A stretch of DNA of 64,000 nucleotides from NCBI RefSeq assembly GCF_001445655.1, contig NZ_LNBE01000002.1:992001-1056000 (forward strand), given 5' to 3'. The number at the start of each line of letters is the position of its first letter. The first letter of the stretch is position 1. Below, piece by piece: positions 45,757 to 54,401 of this stretch. Position numbers and translations under genes: made by a program. The notes under the pieces were generated by a model that worked only from the letters and a program-made list of their open reading frames with translations, ran no database searches and was not told where the DNA came from. The DNA comes from Streptomyces roseifaciens (GTDB taxonomy: Bacteria > Actinomycetota > Actinomycetes > Streptomycetales > Streptomycetaceae).

Positions 45757-46862
45757 CTGCGCACCGCGTCCCGGCCGCGGCCCCCGGCCTGCCCGGCGTC
45801 AGCCTGCCGGGACCGGTGTGCAGGCGGGTCCGGTGGCGTCCCGTCGGGCCCGTGGTCGGCCGACGGTGACGTCCCGGTCAGGGTGAGGAAGACGTCCTCC
45901 AGGGTGGCGCGGCGGAGGCCGAGGTCGAGGGCCCGGATGCCGGCGGCGTTCAGGTCCTGGGCGACGGCGGCGAGCGCACGCTGGCCCTCGCCGGGTCCGA
46001 CGGTGAGCTCCAGGCGCCCCGCGCGTCCGTCCGCCGGCGAGCACGTCGTTCCCCGGGCGGTCAGGATCCGCCGTGCGCCCTCCGTGTCGCGGGGGTCGGC
46101 GACGACGACCTCGATCCGCTCGCCGCCGGTGACCGCCTTGAGCTGGTCGACCGTGCCCTCCGCGACGACCCTGCCCCGGTCGAGCACCGCGATCCGGTCG
46201 GCCAGGTGGTCGGCCTCCTCCAGGTACTGGGTGGTCAGGAGCACGGTGGTGCCGTCGCGGACGAGGTCGCGGACGACGTCCCACGTGTCGAGGCGGCTCT
46301 GCGGGTCCAGGCCGGTGGTGGGCTCGTCGAGCACCACGACCGGTGGCGCGGCGACGAGGGCACCTGCCAGGTCGAGCCGCCGGCGCATGCCGCCGGACCA
46401 GGTCCCGGCCGGGCGGTCGGCGTCGTGGTGAAGGCGGAACCGTTCGAGCAGCTCGCGCGCGGTCGCCGCGGCCCGGGTGCGCGGCATGCCGTACAGGCGC
46501 GCAACCAGGCGGAGGTTCTCGAAGCCGGTCAGCTTGTCGTCGACCGCCGCGTACTGCCCGGACAGGCCGATGAGCCGGCGCACCCGGCCGGGGTGCCGGA
46601 CGACGTCCGTGCCGAGGACGAAGGCCCGTCCGGCGTCGGGGCGCAACAGCGTGGTGATGATCTGCACGGTGGTCGTCTTGCCGGCCCCGTTCGGGCCCAG
46701 GAGGGCCGTGACCCGGCCCGCCGGGATGTGCAGGTCGAGCCCGTCGAGCACGGCCCGGCCGCCGAAGGCCTTCCGCAGACCGCCGAGTTCGACGGCATTA
46801 CCGACGGCATTACCGACGGCTCTACCGGCGGCGATACCGGCTGCGGTCCCTTCCGCGGTCAC
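45753..46862 (-). CDS. ABC exporter ATPase (DrrA-like)
   Basis: A 369-residue ATPase: Walker A LLGPNGAGKTTTVQI, Q-loop LSGQYAAVDDKLTG, signature WSGGMRRRLDLA, Walker B PPVVVLDEPTTGLDPQSRLD, and H-loop TTQYLEEADHLADR. A C-terminal 90-residue region resembles the DrrA regulatory tail. The N-terminus has an AVGNAVGNAVEL repeat from a 12-base DNA repeat. GTG 46862 overlaps the stop of the condensation gene. With the next gene it forms an exporter, likely for the lipopeptide. Confidence 0.94.
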   Translation of the reverse strand: MTAEGTAAGIAAGRAVGNAVGNAVELGGLRKAFGGRAVLDGLDLHIPAGRVTALLGPNGAGKTTTVQIITTLLRPDAGRAFVLGTDVVRHPGRVRRLIGLSGQYAAVDDKLTGFENLRLVARLYGMPRTRAAATARELLERFRLHHDADRPAGTWSGGMRRRLDLAGALVAAPPVVVLDEPTTGLDPQSRLDTWDVVRDLVRDGTTVLLTTQYLEEADHLADRIAVLDRGRVVAEGTVDQLKAVTGGERIEVVVADPRDTEGARRILTARGTTCSPADGRAGRLELTVGPGEGQRALAAVAQDLNAAGIRALDLGLRRATLEDVFLTLTGTSPSADHGPDGTPPDPPAHRSRQADAGQAGGRGRDAVRR

Positions 46863-48262
46863 CGGCCGTTCCCCGGCAGCGGAAGGCGGGAGAGGGGCCG
46901 GTCCGGCCGGGCGGCCGCGCTCTCCAGAAAGGCGAGGAACCGCTCCCGGTGGGTGGCGATGTCGTCCTCGGTGTAGAGCGTGGCGTTACCGAGGAATTCG
47001 ATCTTCATGCTGTCCGCCTGCGGGCCGGCGCCCGTGGGCCCGTCCCGGCCGGCCGGGGTGCGGTAGACCTTGAGGGCCAGGTCGGGGATGAGGCCGGCGG
47101 GCAGTTGCCGGGGAGTGGTCGCGCACGAGCCGAAGCGGAAGTCCCGCCCGAAGGCCATGACGTTGACCTCGGGGCCGACGAGGGCGGCCGAGCCGGCGGG
47201 CAGGCCGAGGTCGGCGCGGAGGTACGCGGTCGGGTAGCGCTGGTGCCGGATGATGCGCCGGATCTTCGTCCCGGTCTCACCCACGAGCCGGGCGAAGGTC
47301 GTCGCGGGGCCGACGGGCAGCCGGAGCGGCAGCACGTTGGCCAGCATCGCGGGCGTGGCGAGGGCGGCCCGCGAGTGCCGCGCCGCCATGGGCAGGCTGG
47401 TGATGACCTCGGGGTGGCCGGTGAGGCGGTGCGTGTACGCCGCGGTGGCGGCGACGATCGTGGCGGACCAGCGGCCGACGCCCGCACCGACCGTGCCGAG
47501 CAGCGTGCTGAGCTGTTCGGAAGAGAGCAGTGCGGTGCCGCCCACTGTCCCGCCGGAGGACGCGGCGCGCCCGGTCAGCGGGGTGCCCTGGGGCGGTGCG
47601 GCGAACTCGTCCCGCCAGAACGCGGCGTCCGCGGCGCGGTCCGGCGAGGAGAGGTAGGCGGCTGTCTCGTCGAGCAGCCCGGCCAGCGGGGCGGCGGCGG
47701 ACGGTGCCGGATCGCGCCCGCTCTCGTACGCGGTGTACAGCTCGGCGAGGCGCCGGCAGTGGAGGTACTGGCCGAAGCCGTCCAGGGCGATGTGGTGGTA
47801 CCGGAAGTAGAGGAGGCTGCGTTGGGGGCCGAGGACGAACAGGACGTGCGTGCAGGGGGCCTCGGTCGCCAGGTCGGTCGCGGTGCGGAGGTCCTCGTCC
47901 ATCAGCTGCTCGGCCGCGGCCTCCGGCTGCGCGTGGCCGGAGAGGTCGACGACGCCGAGCAGGCCCTTCCCCGCCTCCTCTGTTTCCCCGGTCTCACCCG
48001 CGGGTTCCACGGTGAGGCCGACGCCGTTGTCTGTGGCGTGGAAGCGCGTCCGCAGGGTGTCGGCCTCGGCGACCGCCCGGGCCACGGAGCGGCGCAGGGC
48101 GTCGTGGTCGAGCGTCCCGTCGAGGGCGATGGCGACGGCGCAGTTGTAGAGCGGGTCGTCCGGCGCCTGCTGCTGCGCGGCCCAGATGCCGGTCTGGGCG
48201 ACGGTGGCGGGGCGGAGGACGGTGAGGTCGTGGTGACGGTGGCGATGACGGTGGTCGGACAC
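46859..48262 (-). CDS. Stand-alone NRPS condensation domain
   Basis: A 467-residue protein that is one condensation domain: LRPATVAQTGIWAAQQQAPD, catalytic [52 protein letters not shown]. It resembles C1 of the NRPS (compare [15 protein letters not shown] and the RRHQRY segment). Next to the carrier protein and FAAL, it may couple the fatty acyl chain to an amino acid or hand the chain to the NRPS. The HHxxxDG motif is intact, so catalysis is plausible. It starts at GTG 48262, preceded by AAGGGG. Confidence 0.9.
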   Translation of the reverse strand: MSDHRHRHRHHDLTVLRPATVAQTGIWAAQQQAPDDPLYNCAVAIALDGTLDHDALRRSVARAVAEADTLRTRFHATDNGVGLTVEPAGETGETEEAGKGLLGVVDLSGHAQPEAAAEQLMDEDLRTATDLATEAPCTHVLFVLGPQRSLLYFRYHHIALDGFGQYLHCRRLAELYTAYESGRDPAPSAAAPLAGLLDETAAYLSSPDRAADAAFWRDEFAAPPQGTPLTGRAASSGGTVGGTALLSSEQLSTLLGTVGAGVGRWSATIVAATAAYTHRLTGHPEVITSLPMAARHSRAALATPAMLANVLPLRLPVGPATTFARLVGETGTKIRRIIRHQRYPTAYLRADLGLPAGSAALVGPEVNVMAFGRDFRFGSCATTPRQLPAGLIPDLALKVYRTPAGRDGPTGAGPQADSMKIEFLGNATLYTEDDIATHRERFLAFLESAAARPDRPLSRLPLPGNGR

Positions 48263-48312
48263 GTGTCCCCTTCACTCGGTGGTGTCACGGGCGGGGGTTG
48301 CGGGCGTCCCGG

Positions 48313-48600
48313 TCACGTGCCCTGGGCGAGTTCCTTGGTGACGGCCTCGACGAGTGCGTCGATCGTCGGGTTGTCCCACATCATGGTGGGGTCGACGTCG
48401 ATGCCGAAGCGGTCCTCTATCTCCGCCGCGACGGACAGGGCGTAGACGGAGTCCAGGCCGTAGTCGCTGAGCGGGACGTGCGACGCGATGTCCTCGCGGG
48501 GCAGCTGCACGTGCTCGGCGACCAGGCCGAGGAGCCAGTCCCGGAGGGCGTCTCTGTCGTGTCTGTCGTGTCTGCCGTGCTCGGCCGTCGGATCAGCCAT
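48313..48600 (-). CDS. Acyl/peptidyl carrier protein
   Basis: A 95-residue carrier protein: ALRDWLLGLVAEHVQLPRED, VPLSDYGLDSVYALSVAAEI with the phosphopantetheine Ser in GLDSV, then EDRFGIDVDPTMMWDNPTID. The ATG at 48600 has a strong AAGGAG. FAAL, carrier and dehydrogenases together are known from ramoplanin/enduracidin-type lipid initiation, where the fatty chain is loaded and oxidised on such a carrier. Confidence 0.95.
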   Translation of the reverse strand: MADPTAEHGRHDRHDRDALRDWLLGLVAEHVQLPREDIASHVPLSDYGLDSVYALSVAAEIEDRFGIDVDPTMMWDNPTIDALVEAVTKELAQGT

Positions 48601-48701
48601 GTTCTCTCCTTTTTCACGGGTTTCAGTTTCACGGGATTCAGTGGGGGACAGTGGTGCCGTGCGGGACACCGGGATGCCATGCGGGCCGGCCGCCGCCCGT
48701 A

Positions 48702-50462
48702 TCACGTGGCCGTGCGCGGGGTCCGCGGGAGCAGCCCGTAGCCGAGCGCGTGCTCGTGCCGGTGCAGCAGCCGTTCCCACAGGGCGTCCTCCAGGTACGG
48801 CGGCAGCGTGGGGGGCGCGGCGCCGAGAGGGGCACGCAGCCGGTGCAGCGCCGCGGCTGCCCAGACGGGGTCCGCGAGACCGGAGTCCATGGCGCCCGCC
48901 TCACGGCCCGGCCACGCCTCGCGCCAGGTCCCGAAGCAGGCCGCGGCGACGAGCACGTTCACGTAGCGCGTCGTGAGGTCGTAGCTGGACGACCGCGCCA
49001 TGACGGACAGTTCGCCGGGCCGGAGCACCGAGCACTCCCCGGCGAGTGCGGCGAGCTCCGCGGCGAAGTGCTCCCCGTGCTCCGCGAGCGCGCGGTGGGC
49101 GGGCCCGTCGCCGTCGGGCATGGCGGCGAGCCCCCTGGCCAGCGAGGTGCTCAGGCTCTCGCGTCCGCCGGCGGTGAGGGCCAGGGCGCGGAAGTCCATG
49201 GGCGGCAGCTCCGCCCCCGGCCGGAACAGCCCGGCGGGAGTGGCGGCGGCGTCGCGGAGCCAGGAGCGGCGGGCCAGCAGGGGGAGCTGCGGCAGGAGCG
49301 ACACCTGGCAGGCGGCGCGCGCCGCATGCCCGAACCCGACGGGCTGGAGGTCGCGCAGCAGCTTCTGGAAGATCGCGCCGGGGCCCTCGCGGAGGTAGAA
49401 ATGGGCGCCGAGGACGGAGGAGAGCCTGTTCACGGCGTCCATGAGCGCTTTGGACACGAAGTACTTCACTGCTTGGGCGTGGACGGCGGTCTCGGCGGGC
49501 AGCAGCTGCAGCGCCCGTGTGGCGATGGTGGCGAAGCAGTCCGCGGTGAGCAGGTCGGCGAAGGCCCCGGTGAGGACGGAGCGCACGTGGGGCAGGTCGG
49601 CGGCGGTCCTGCCGTAGAGGCGGCGGTTGCGGACGTGGCGCAGGGTGACGTCCAGCGCCGTCTCGACGACCGCCGTGGACATGGCCGCGAGGGTGGTGCG
49701 CGTCACCTGGAACGAGCGCAGGGCCGTCTCCAGGCCCAGCCCCTCACCGCCGAGGACGGCGCGCGCGGGCACCGGGCAGTCGCGGAACTCGACGCCGCCG
49801 AGCTGGACCCCGCGCATGCCGGTGGTGCGGTAGCGCGGCAGGTAGGTGACGCGCCGGGCAGGCAGCAGCGACTTGTCGACGTAGACCTGGGAGTGGCTGC
49901 GGCTGCCGCGCGCCGTCGACGTGCGGGCGAAGACCACCACCGCTTCGGCGCGCCGGAGGTTGGTGACGACCTCCTTGCGCCCGTTGAGGAGGAGCGTCGT
50001 CCCGTCGCTGCCCGGCAGGGCGCTGAACTCGGTGCCCGCCATGTCGTTGCCGTGGGCCAGCTCGTGGTAGGCGACGGCGATGCGCCCGCCGCCCCGCAGC
50101 AGGGCCGCGGCCGCCCGGCAGTGGTCGTCGCCGCCCGCGGTCCAGACGTTGACGCCGGCGATGAAGGAACTGGCGCCGTAGCCGAGACCCAGGCAGGGGT
50201 CGCGCCGGTAGACGGTGCGCATGACGTCGACGAGCCGGTCGAGGCGGGTGAGGCGGCCGCCGAACGCTGCGGGCACGAACTCCTCGTTGAGGCCGAACGC
50301 GTCCAGGGCCTCCTCGCCCTCCGCGAGCATCTCGCCGCGTTCGTCGGCCGCGAGCACGGCGGCGAAGCCGAGGGGGTTGCCGGGGTCGGCGGGGTCGCCG
50401 AGGACCCGGTCGAGCGCGTGCGCCCGGTCCGTGCAGGCGGTCGCCGCGGGAGTCGAGGTCAC
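48702..50462 (-). CDS. Acyl-CoA dehydrogenase-like protein, second of a pair
   Basis: A 586-residue ACAD-superfamily protein: RRDPCLGLGYGASSFIAG, AVAYHELAHGNDMAGTEFSA in place of the usual TEPxxGSD segment, LLLNGRKEVVTNLRRAEAVV, LQPVGFGHAARA. The FAD site and fold appear present, but the substrate motif is unusual and the last 150 residues (GLFRPGAELPPMDFRALA onward) extend beyond a normal ACAD of about 380. GTG 50462 overlaps the preceding stop (GTGA). It may introduce a second double bond or act as a structural partner. Confidence 0.86.
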   Translation of the reverse strand: MTSTPAATACTDRAHALDRVLGDPADPGNPLGFAAVLAADERGEMLAEGEEALDAFGLNEEFVPAAFGGRLTRLDRLVDVMRTVYRRDPCLGLGYGASSFIAGVNVWTAGGDDHCRAAAALLRGGGRIAVAYHELAHGNDMAGTEFSALPGSDGTTLLLNGRKEVVTNLRRAEAVVVFARTSTARGSRSHSQVYVDKSLLPARRVTYLPRYRTTGMRGVQLGGVEFRDCPVPARAVLGGEGLGLETALRSFQVTRTTLAAMSTAVVETALDVTLRHVRNRRLYGRTAADLPHVRSVLTGAFADLLTADCFATIATRALQLLPAETAVHAQAVKYFVSKALMDAVNRLSSVLGAHFYLREGPGAIFQKLLRDLQPVGFGHAARAACQVSLLPQLPLLARRSWLRDAAATPAGLFRPGAELPPMDFRALALTAGGRESLSTSLARGLAAMPDGDGPAHRALAEHGEHFAAELAALAGECSVLRPGELSVMARSSSYDLTTRYVNVLVAAACFGTWREAWPGREAGAMDSGLADPVWAAAALHRLRAPLGAAPPTLPPYLEDALWERLLHRHEHALGYGLLPRTPRTAT

Positions 50463-52381
50463 GAGACGCCCCTTCGTACGGGCCCGCGTCGTGGCGGGGC
50501 CGGTGGAGTGCCGCCGGAAGCCGGTGGCGTGCCGGTGGCTTCCGGCCTGGCGGGCGCGGGGGCGCCGTCGGCCTGCGGCGGCTGCCGCTCGCACAGCAGC
50601 CGGTCGGCCAGGTGGTCGAAGGCCTCGGCACGGGCCTCGCCGAGGGGATGGCCGAGGCGGTTGAGGACGAGCGCCAGGCCCGCGGACAGCCGCAGGACGT
50701 CGTGCGGGGTGCCGGCACCGGCCAGGTACAGGTGGATCAGGGCCGCTCCGGCGAAGCACAGTTCGTACTGCTCGGCGAGGTCGAAGGCGGCCTGCGGAAC
50801 GGTGCGGGGAGCGCGCTTCTGTTCGCCGAGACCGGTGTGGAGCGCGTCGGCGAAGGCGACGAGCTCGTCGGCCGCGCGGGACGCCTCCCACGGCACCAGG
50901 CCCTCCCCGGCGGCGCGCCTCAGCCGTCCGGCGGCCTCGGGGAGCAGCTGGACGAGGCTGCAGCCGCGGGTCGACAGCATCCTCAGCCGCGCCGGGTCGA
51001 AGGGAAGGACGGGGGCGCCGGGCACCGTCCGGGCCACGGCGTCCCGGTCGGCCGTCCCCTTGCGCCAGGCCCGGGACAGGGCGGGGAAGTGATCGACGAG
51101 CAGGCTGCGGTTGACGGCGGTGCTGCCGTCGAAGACCGCCACGATGCGGTGGTCCCGCTCCAGCTTGGCGAACGCGCCGTCCGCGTAGGACTCGCTCAGG
51201 AAGCCGCGCACGCCCAGGAGTTCGGCGAGCGTGTCCAGGCTGTCCTGGACGAGACTCGGGACGAGGGCCTTGGTGACGGCGGAGACGACGCTCAGCTCGG
51301 AGGTGAGCGTGTGGATGCTGCGGGCCGCGACGTCCACCACCGACTCCGCGACGGCCAGGGTGGCGGCGGCCCGCCCCAGGATGCGGCGGACCCGCGGCAG
51401 CTCGGCGAGCGTGCGCCCGTACAGGACGCGGCTCCGGGCGTACCGGACGGCGATGTCCAGGCCGTGGTCGAGGGCGCCGAGCGAGAGGGAGGTGCACAGG
51501 GTGCGCGTGAGCTGGAGGGACGTGAGGACCGTCTCGACACCGGCGCCGGACTCGCCGACGAGCGCGGTGCCGGGGACGACCGCCCCGTCGAAGACGATGC
51601 CGCTGATGTCCGCGCCCCGGATGCCGTGGGTGCGCACCTTCGGCAGGGTGCGGTACGAGCCGGGCGCCAGCCGGGTCTTGTCGACCAGGAGCAGGCTGAA
51701 GCCCCGGGGGCCGCCGGCGTCCGCCGTGCGGGCGAGGACGCACAGGTAACGACCGCGCGTCGCGTTGTTGATGAGCCACTTCTCGCCGTCGAGCCGCCAC
51801 CCGCCCTCGCAGGGGCGGGCCGTGAGCTCCCCGGCGAGCAGGTCGCTGCCGTGGTCGCGTTCGGTGAGGGCCCAGGAGACGACGCCGCCGCTGCGGACGG
51901 CCCGCGCGAGCCGGGACGCCTGCTCGTGTGCCCCCGCGACCCAGACGGGTGCGGCGCCCAGGAACGTCTTGCCGTGGGCGACGGCGACGGTCAGGTCACG
52001 GCGCGCCACGGTGCGCTGCAGCTGGACCAGCTCGGCCATGTCGCGCATGCGACCGCCGTGGCGGACGTCCACGTAGAAGGAGCACAGGCCGAAGGAGTCG
52101 AGGGCGGCGCAGGCCGTGGCGGGGAACGCCTCCCGGCGGTCGAGGGCGGAGAGCTCGGCCCGGGCGAACGGGGTCTCGCCGGCCCAGGGCCGGTCCAGGA
52201 AGGCGTCGAGGGCGATCACGGAGTCGTAGGTGGTCGCGAGGCCGTAGGAGGTCGCGGGGATGCGTGAGGTTGTGGGGCTGTGGGAGACCGCGGGGGCATA
52301 GGAGCCCAACGGGCCGCCGGAGACCGCGGAGCGGCGCGAGCTCATGGAGTGGCGTGAGCTCACGGAGTCGTCATGGGACAC
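50459..52381 (-). CDS. Acyl-CoA dehydrogenase-like protein, first of a pair
   Basis: A 640-residue ACAD protein: ALDSFGLCSFYVDVRHGGRM, canonical SWALTERDHGSDLLAGEL, GGWRLDGEKWLINNATRGRY, GVETVLTSLQLTRTLCTSLS and a C-terminal VAFDGSTA-like segment (AVFDGSTAVNRSLLVDHFPA). It is longer than standard ACADs by an extra C-terminal region, as in its partner. GTG 52381 is preceded by GGAGG; ATG 52345 is an alternative. It acts with FAAL and the carrier protein, so the likely reaction is desaturation of the carrier-bound acyl chain. Confidence 0.9.
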   Translation of the reverse strand: MSHDDSVSSRHSMSSRRSAVSGGPLGSYAPAVSHSPTTSRIPATSYGLATTYDSVIALDAFLDRPWAGETPFARAELSALDRREAFPATACAALDSFGLCSFYVDVRHGGRMRDMAELVQLQRTVARRDLTVAVAHGKTFLGAAPVWVAGAHEQASRLARAVRSGGVVSWALTERDHGSDLLAGELTARPCEGGWRLDGEKWLINNATRGRYLCVLARTADAGGPRGFSLLLVDKTRLAPGSYRTLPKVRTHGIRGADISGIVFDGAVVPGTALVGESGAGVETVLTSLQLTRTLCTSLSLGALDHGLDIAVRYARSRVLYGRTLAELPRVRRILGRAAATLAVAESVVDVAARSIHTLTSELSVVSAVTKALVPSLVQDSLDTLAELLGVRGFLSESYADGAFAKLERDHRIVAVFDGSTAVNRSLLVDHFPALSRAWRKGTADRDAVARTVPGAPVLPFDPARLRMLSTRGCSLVQLLPEAAGRLRRAAGEGLVPWEASRAADELVAFADALHTGLGEQKRAPRTVPQAAFDLAEQYELCFAGAALIHLYLAGAGTPHDVLRLSAGLALVLNRLGHPLGEARAEAFDHLADRLLCERQPPQADGAPAPARPEATGTPPASGGTPPAPPRRGPVRRGVS

Positions 52382-54401
52382 GGCGCACGTCCTCCGGTGT
52401 CGCGCCGGCCCGGCCGGTCGCGTCCTCCGCGCTCAGCGGCACGGTGCGCGCCAGGGCCGGGCCGAGCGCGGTGTGCACGGGCCGGAGCTCCCCGGAGCAC
52501 AGCAGTTCGCGGGTGCGCAGCCGCTGGATCTTCCCGCTGGTGGTGCGCGGGACGGTACCCCGGCGGACGAGCACCAGGCCGCCCAGGTGCGCCCCGAAGC
52601 CCTGGAAGACGGTGTTCCTGACCGAGGCGGTCAGCTGTTCGAGGTCCGCGCGGCCGTGACGGCCCCGGATCTCGTGCACGAGGACGAGGGCCTCGTCCTC
52701 GCGTCGGCCGCCCGGTCCCCCGGCACCGCCGACGGGCACGGTGAAGGCGGCGCCGCACAGGCCCTGCAGCGGGGCGTGCCGGTCGCGGACCTCGTACTCG
52801 ATGTCCTGCGGGTAGAGGTTGCGGCCGCGCAGGATGATCATCTCCTTGATGCGCCCGGTGACGAAGAGTTCGCCGTCGAGTACGGCGCCGAGGTCCCCGG
52901 TGCGCAGATGGCCGTCCGCCCGGTCCGTCCCCTCCGCGCGGTGCCCGGTGCCGGGGGCGGGCCCGGCGGCGCCGGCGGCGGGTCCACCGGCACCGGCCAC
53001 AGGCTCCGCGAGCGTCGCGCGGAAGACCCGGTCGGTGGCCTCCGGGGCGTTCCAGTAGCCGCGGGCGACACTGTCGCCGCGCAGCCAGATCTCGCCGACC
53101 GTCCCGTCGGGCACCGGCCGCAGGGTGGCGGGGTCGACGATGGTGACTTCGAAGTCGGCTGGGTAGCCGCAGGAGACGAGCTCGGTGGTGGCGGCCCCGG
53201 CGCCGGGCCCTGCGGCAGCGGCAGCGGCAGCGGCGGGGACGAGGGCGCCGGCGGCCAGGCGTCCCTCGTCGAAGCGGCGCACGACCGGATCCCGGCCGGC
53301 GGGGGTGCTGACGAAGACCGTGGCCTCGGCCAGGCCGTAACTGGGCTTGAAGACGTCGGCCCGCAGCCCGGCCGGGGCGAAGCGCTTGGCGAAGTCGGTG
53401 AGGGTGGCGGGCCGCACCGGCTCGGATCCGTTGCAGGCGATGCGCCAGCGGGACAGGTCGAGCCCGGCCAGTTGCTCGTCGGTGACTCTGCGGGTGCACA
53501 GCTCGTAGGCGAAGTCCGGGGCTGCGGAGACGTTGACGCCGAACTCGTCCATCATGCGCAGCCACCGGTGGGGCCGCTTGAGGAATCCGGTGGGACCCAT
53601 CATCACGGAGGACGCGCCCAGGGCGAGCGCGGGCAGGACCATGCCCAGGAGTCCCATGTCGTGGTAGTGCGGGATCCACGAGCCGAAGACCGTGGTGCGG
53701 TCGACGCCGAACGCGCGCCGGATGCTGTCGGCGTTGTGCAGGAGGTTGCCGTGGGTGACGACGACGCCCTTGGGGTCGCCGGTGGATCCCGAGGTGTACT
53801 GCAGCAGGGCGACGGTGTCGTGGTCGAGAGCCGGGGCCGGGGACGGGGCCGGATCCGTGTCGACCAGTGCTCCGGCCGCGTCGGGGGGCACGGTGCCGAG
53901 GCAGTCGGTGAGCAGGACGCCGCAGCGTTCGCCACCCAGGCTCTCCCCGCTCAGGCTCTCCGCCCACGCGGTGACCTCCGGCAGGCTTGCGGCGCTGGTG
54001 AGGACGAGGGCGGTCCCCGCATCGGTGGCGATGGCGGTGACGCGCCGCTGCTGTGGCCGGAACCGGCCGGGCAGGGGCGAGGGAACCGCGATGACGCCCG
54101 CGTACAGGCATCCCAGGAAGGCCACGACGCACTCCGGCCCCTCGGGGTGGAGCAGCAGCGCGCGATCGCCCGGAGCACACCTCCGGAGGAGCGCGGCCGC
54201 GATCGACCGCGCCCGGAGGTCCAGCTGCTCGTACGTGAGGGACGTGCGGCCGTCGGCGGCGTCGAAGTCGTGCACGAACGTCACCGCCGTGCGGGTCCGG
54301 GTGGAGCGGTCGGCGGCCTGCCGGCGGATCGCGTCGGCGTAGTTCCGGTGCACGGCGTCCTCACGACCCGGGCTCCGGCGGTTCCTCTCGCCCACCGTCA
54401 C
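52371..54401 (-). CDS. Fatty acyl-AMP ligase (FAAL)
   Basis: A 676-residue FAAL: LQYTSGSTGDPKGVVVTHGN, SWIPHYHDMGLLGMVLPALA, YGLAEATVFVSTPAGRDPVV, LRTGDLGAVLDGELFVTGRI and KEMIILRGRNLYPQDIEYEV are FAAL hallmarks. FAALs activate fatty acids as acyl-AMP for transfer to a carrier protein rather than CoA. Two low-complexity Ala/Gly/Pro inserts lie at about residues 380-405 and 450-485. The start is GTG 54401, which overlaps the protease stop, or GTG 54395, which has better spacing to AAGGGG. It initiates the lipid part of the product. Confidence 0.94.
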   Translation of the reverse strand: MTVGERNRRSPGREDAVHRNYADAIRRQAADRSTRTRTAVTFVHDFDAADGRTSLTYEQLDLRARSIAAALLRRCAPGDRALLLHPEGPECVVAFLGCLYAGVIAVPSPLPGRFRPQQRRVTAIATDAGTALVLTSAASLPEVTAWAESLSGESLGGERCGVLLTDCLGTVPPDAAGALVDTDPAPSPAPALDHDTVALLQYTSGSTGDPKGVVVTHGNLLHNADSIRRAFGVDRTTVFGSWIPHYHDMGLLGMVLPALALGASSVMMGPTGFLKRPHRWLRMMDEFGVNVSAAPDFAYELCTRRVTDEQLAGLDLSRWRIACNGSEPVRPATLTDFAKRFAPAGLRADVFKPSYGLAEATVFVSTPAGRDPVVRRFDEGRLAAGALVPAAAAAAAAGPGAGAATTELVSCGYPADFEVTIVDPATLRPVPDGTVGEIWLRGDSVARGYWNAPEATDRVFRATLAEPVAGAGGPAAGAAGPAPGTGHRAEGTDRADGHLRTGDLGAVLDGELFVTGRIKEMIILRGRNLYPQDIEYEVRDRHAPLQGLCGAAFTVPVGGAGGPGGRREDEALVLVHEIRGRHGRADLEQLTASVRNTVFQGFGAHLGGLVLVRRGTVPRTTSGKIQRLRTRELLCSGELRPVHTALGPALARTVPLSAEDATGRAGATPEDVRRVP

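Noticed and set aside
50612..52267. A 551-codon plus-strand frame opposite the acyl-CoA dehydrogenase
   Set aside because: It is a shadow of the dehydrogenase gene, made up of Gly/Glu/Val-rich residues with no fold signature.
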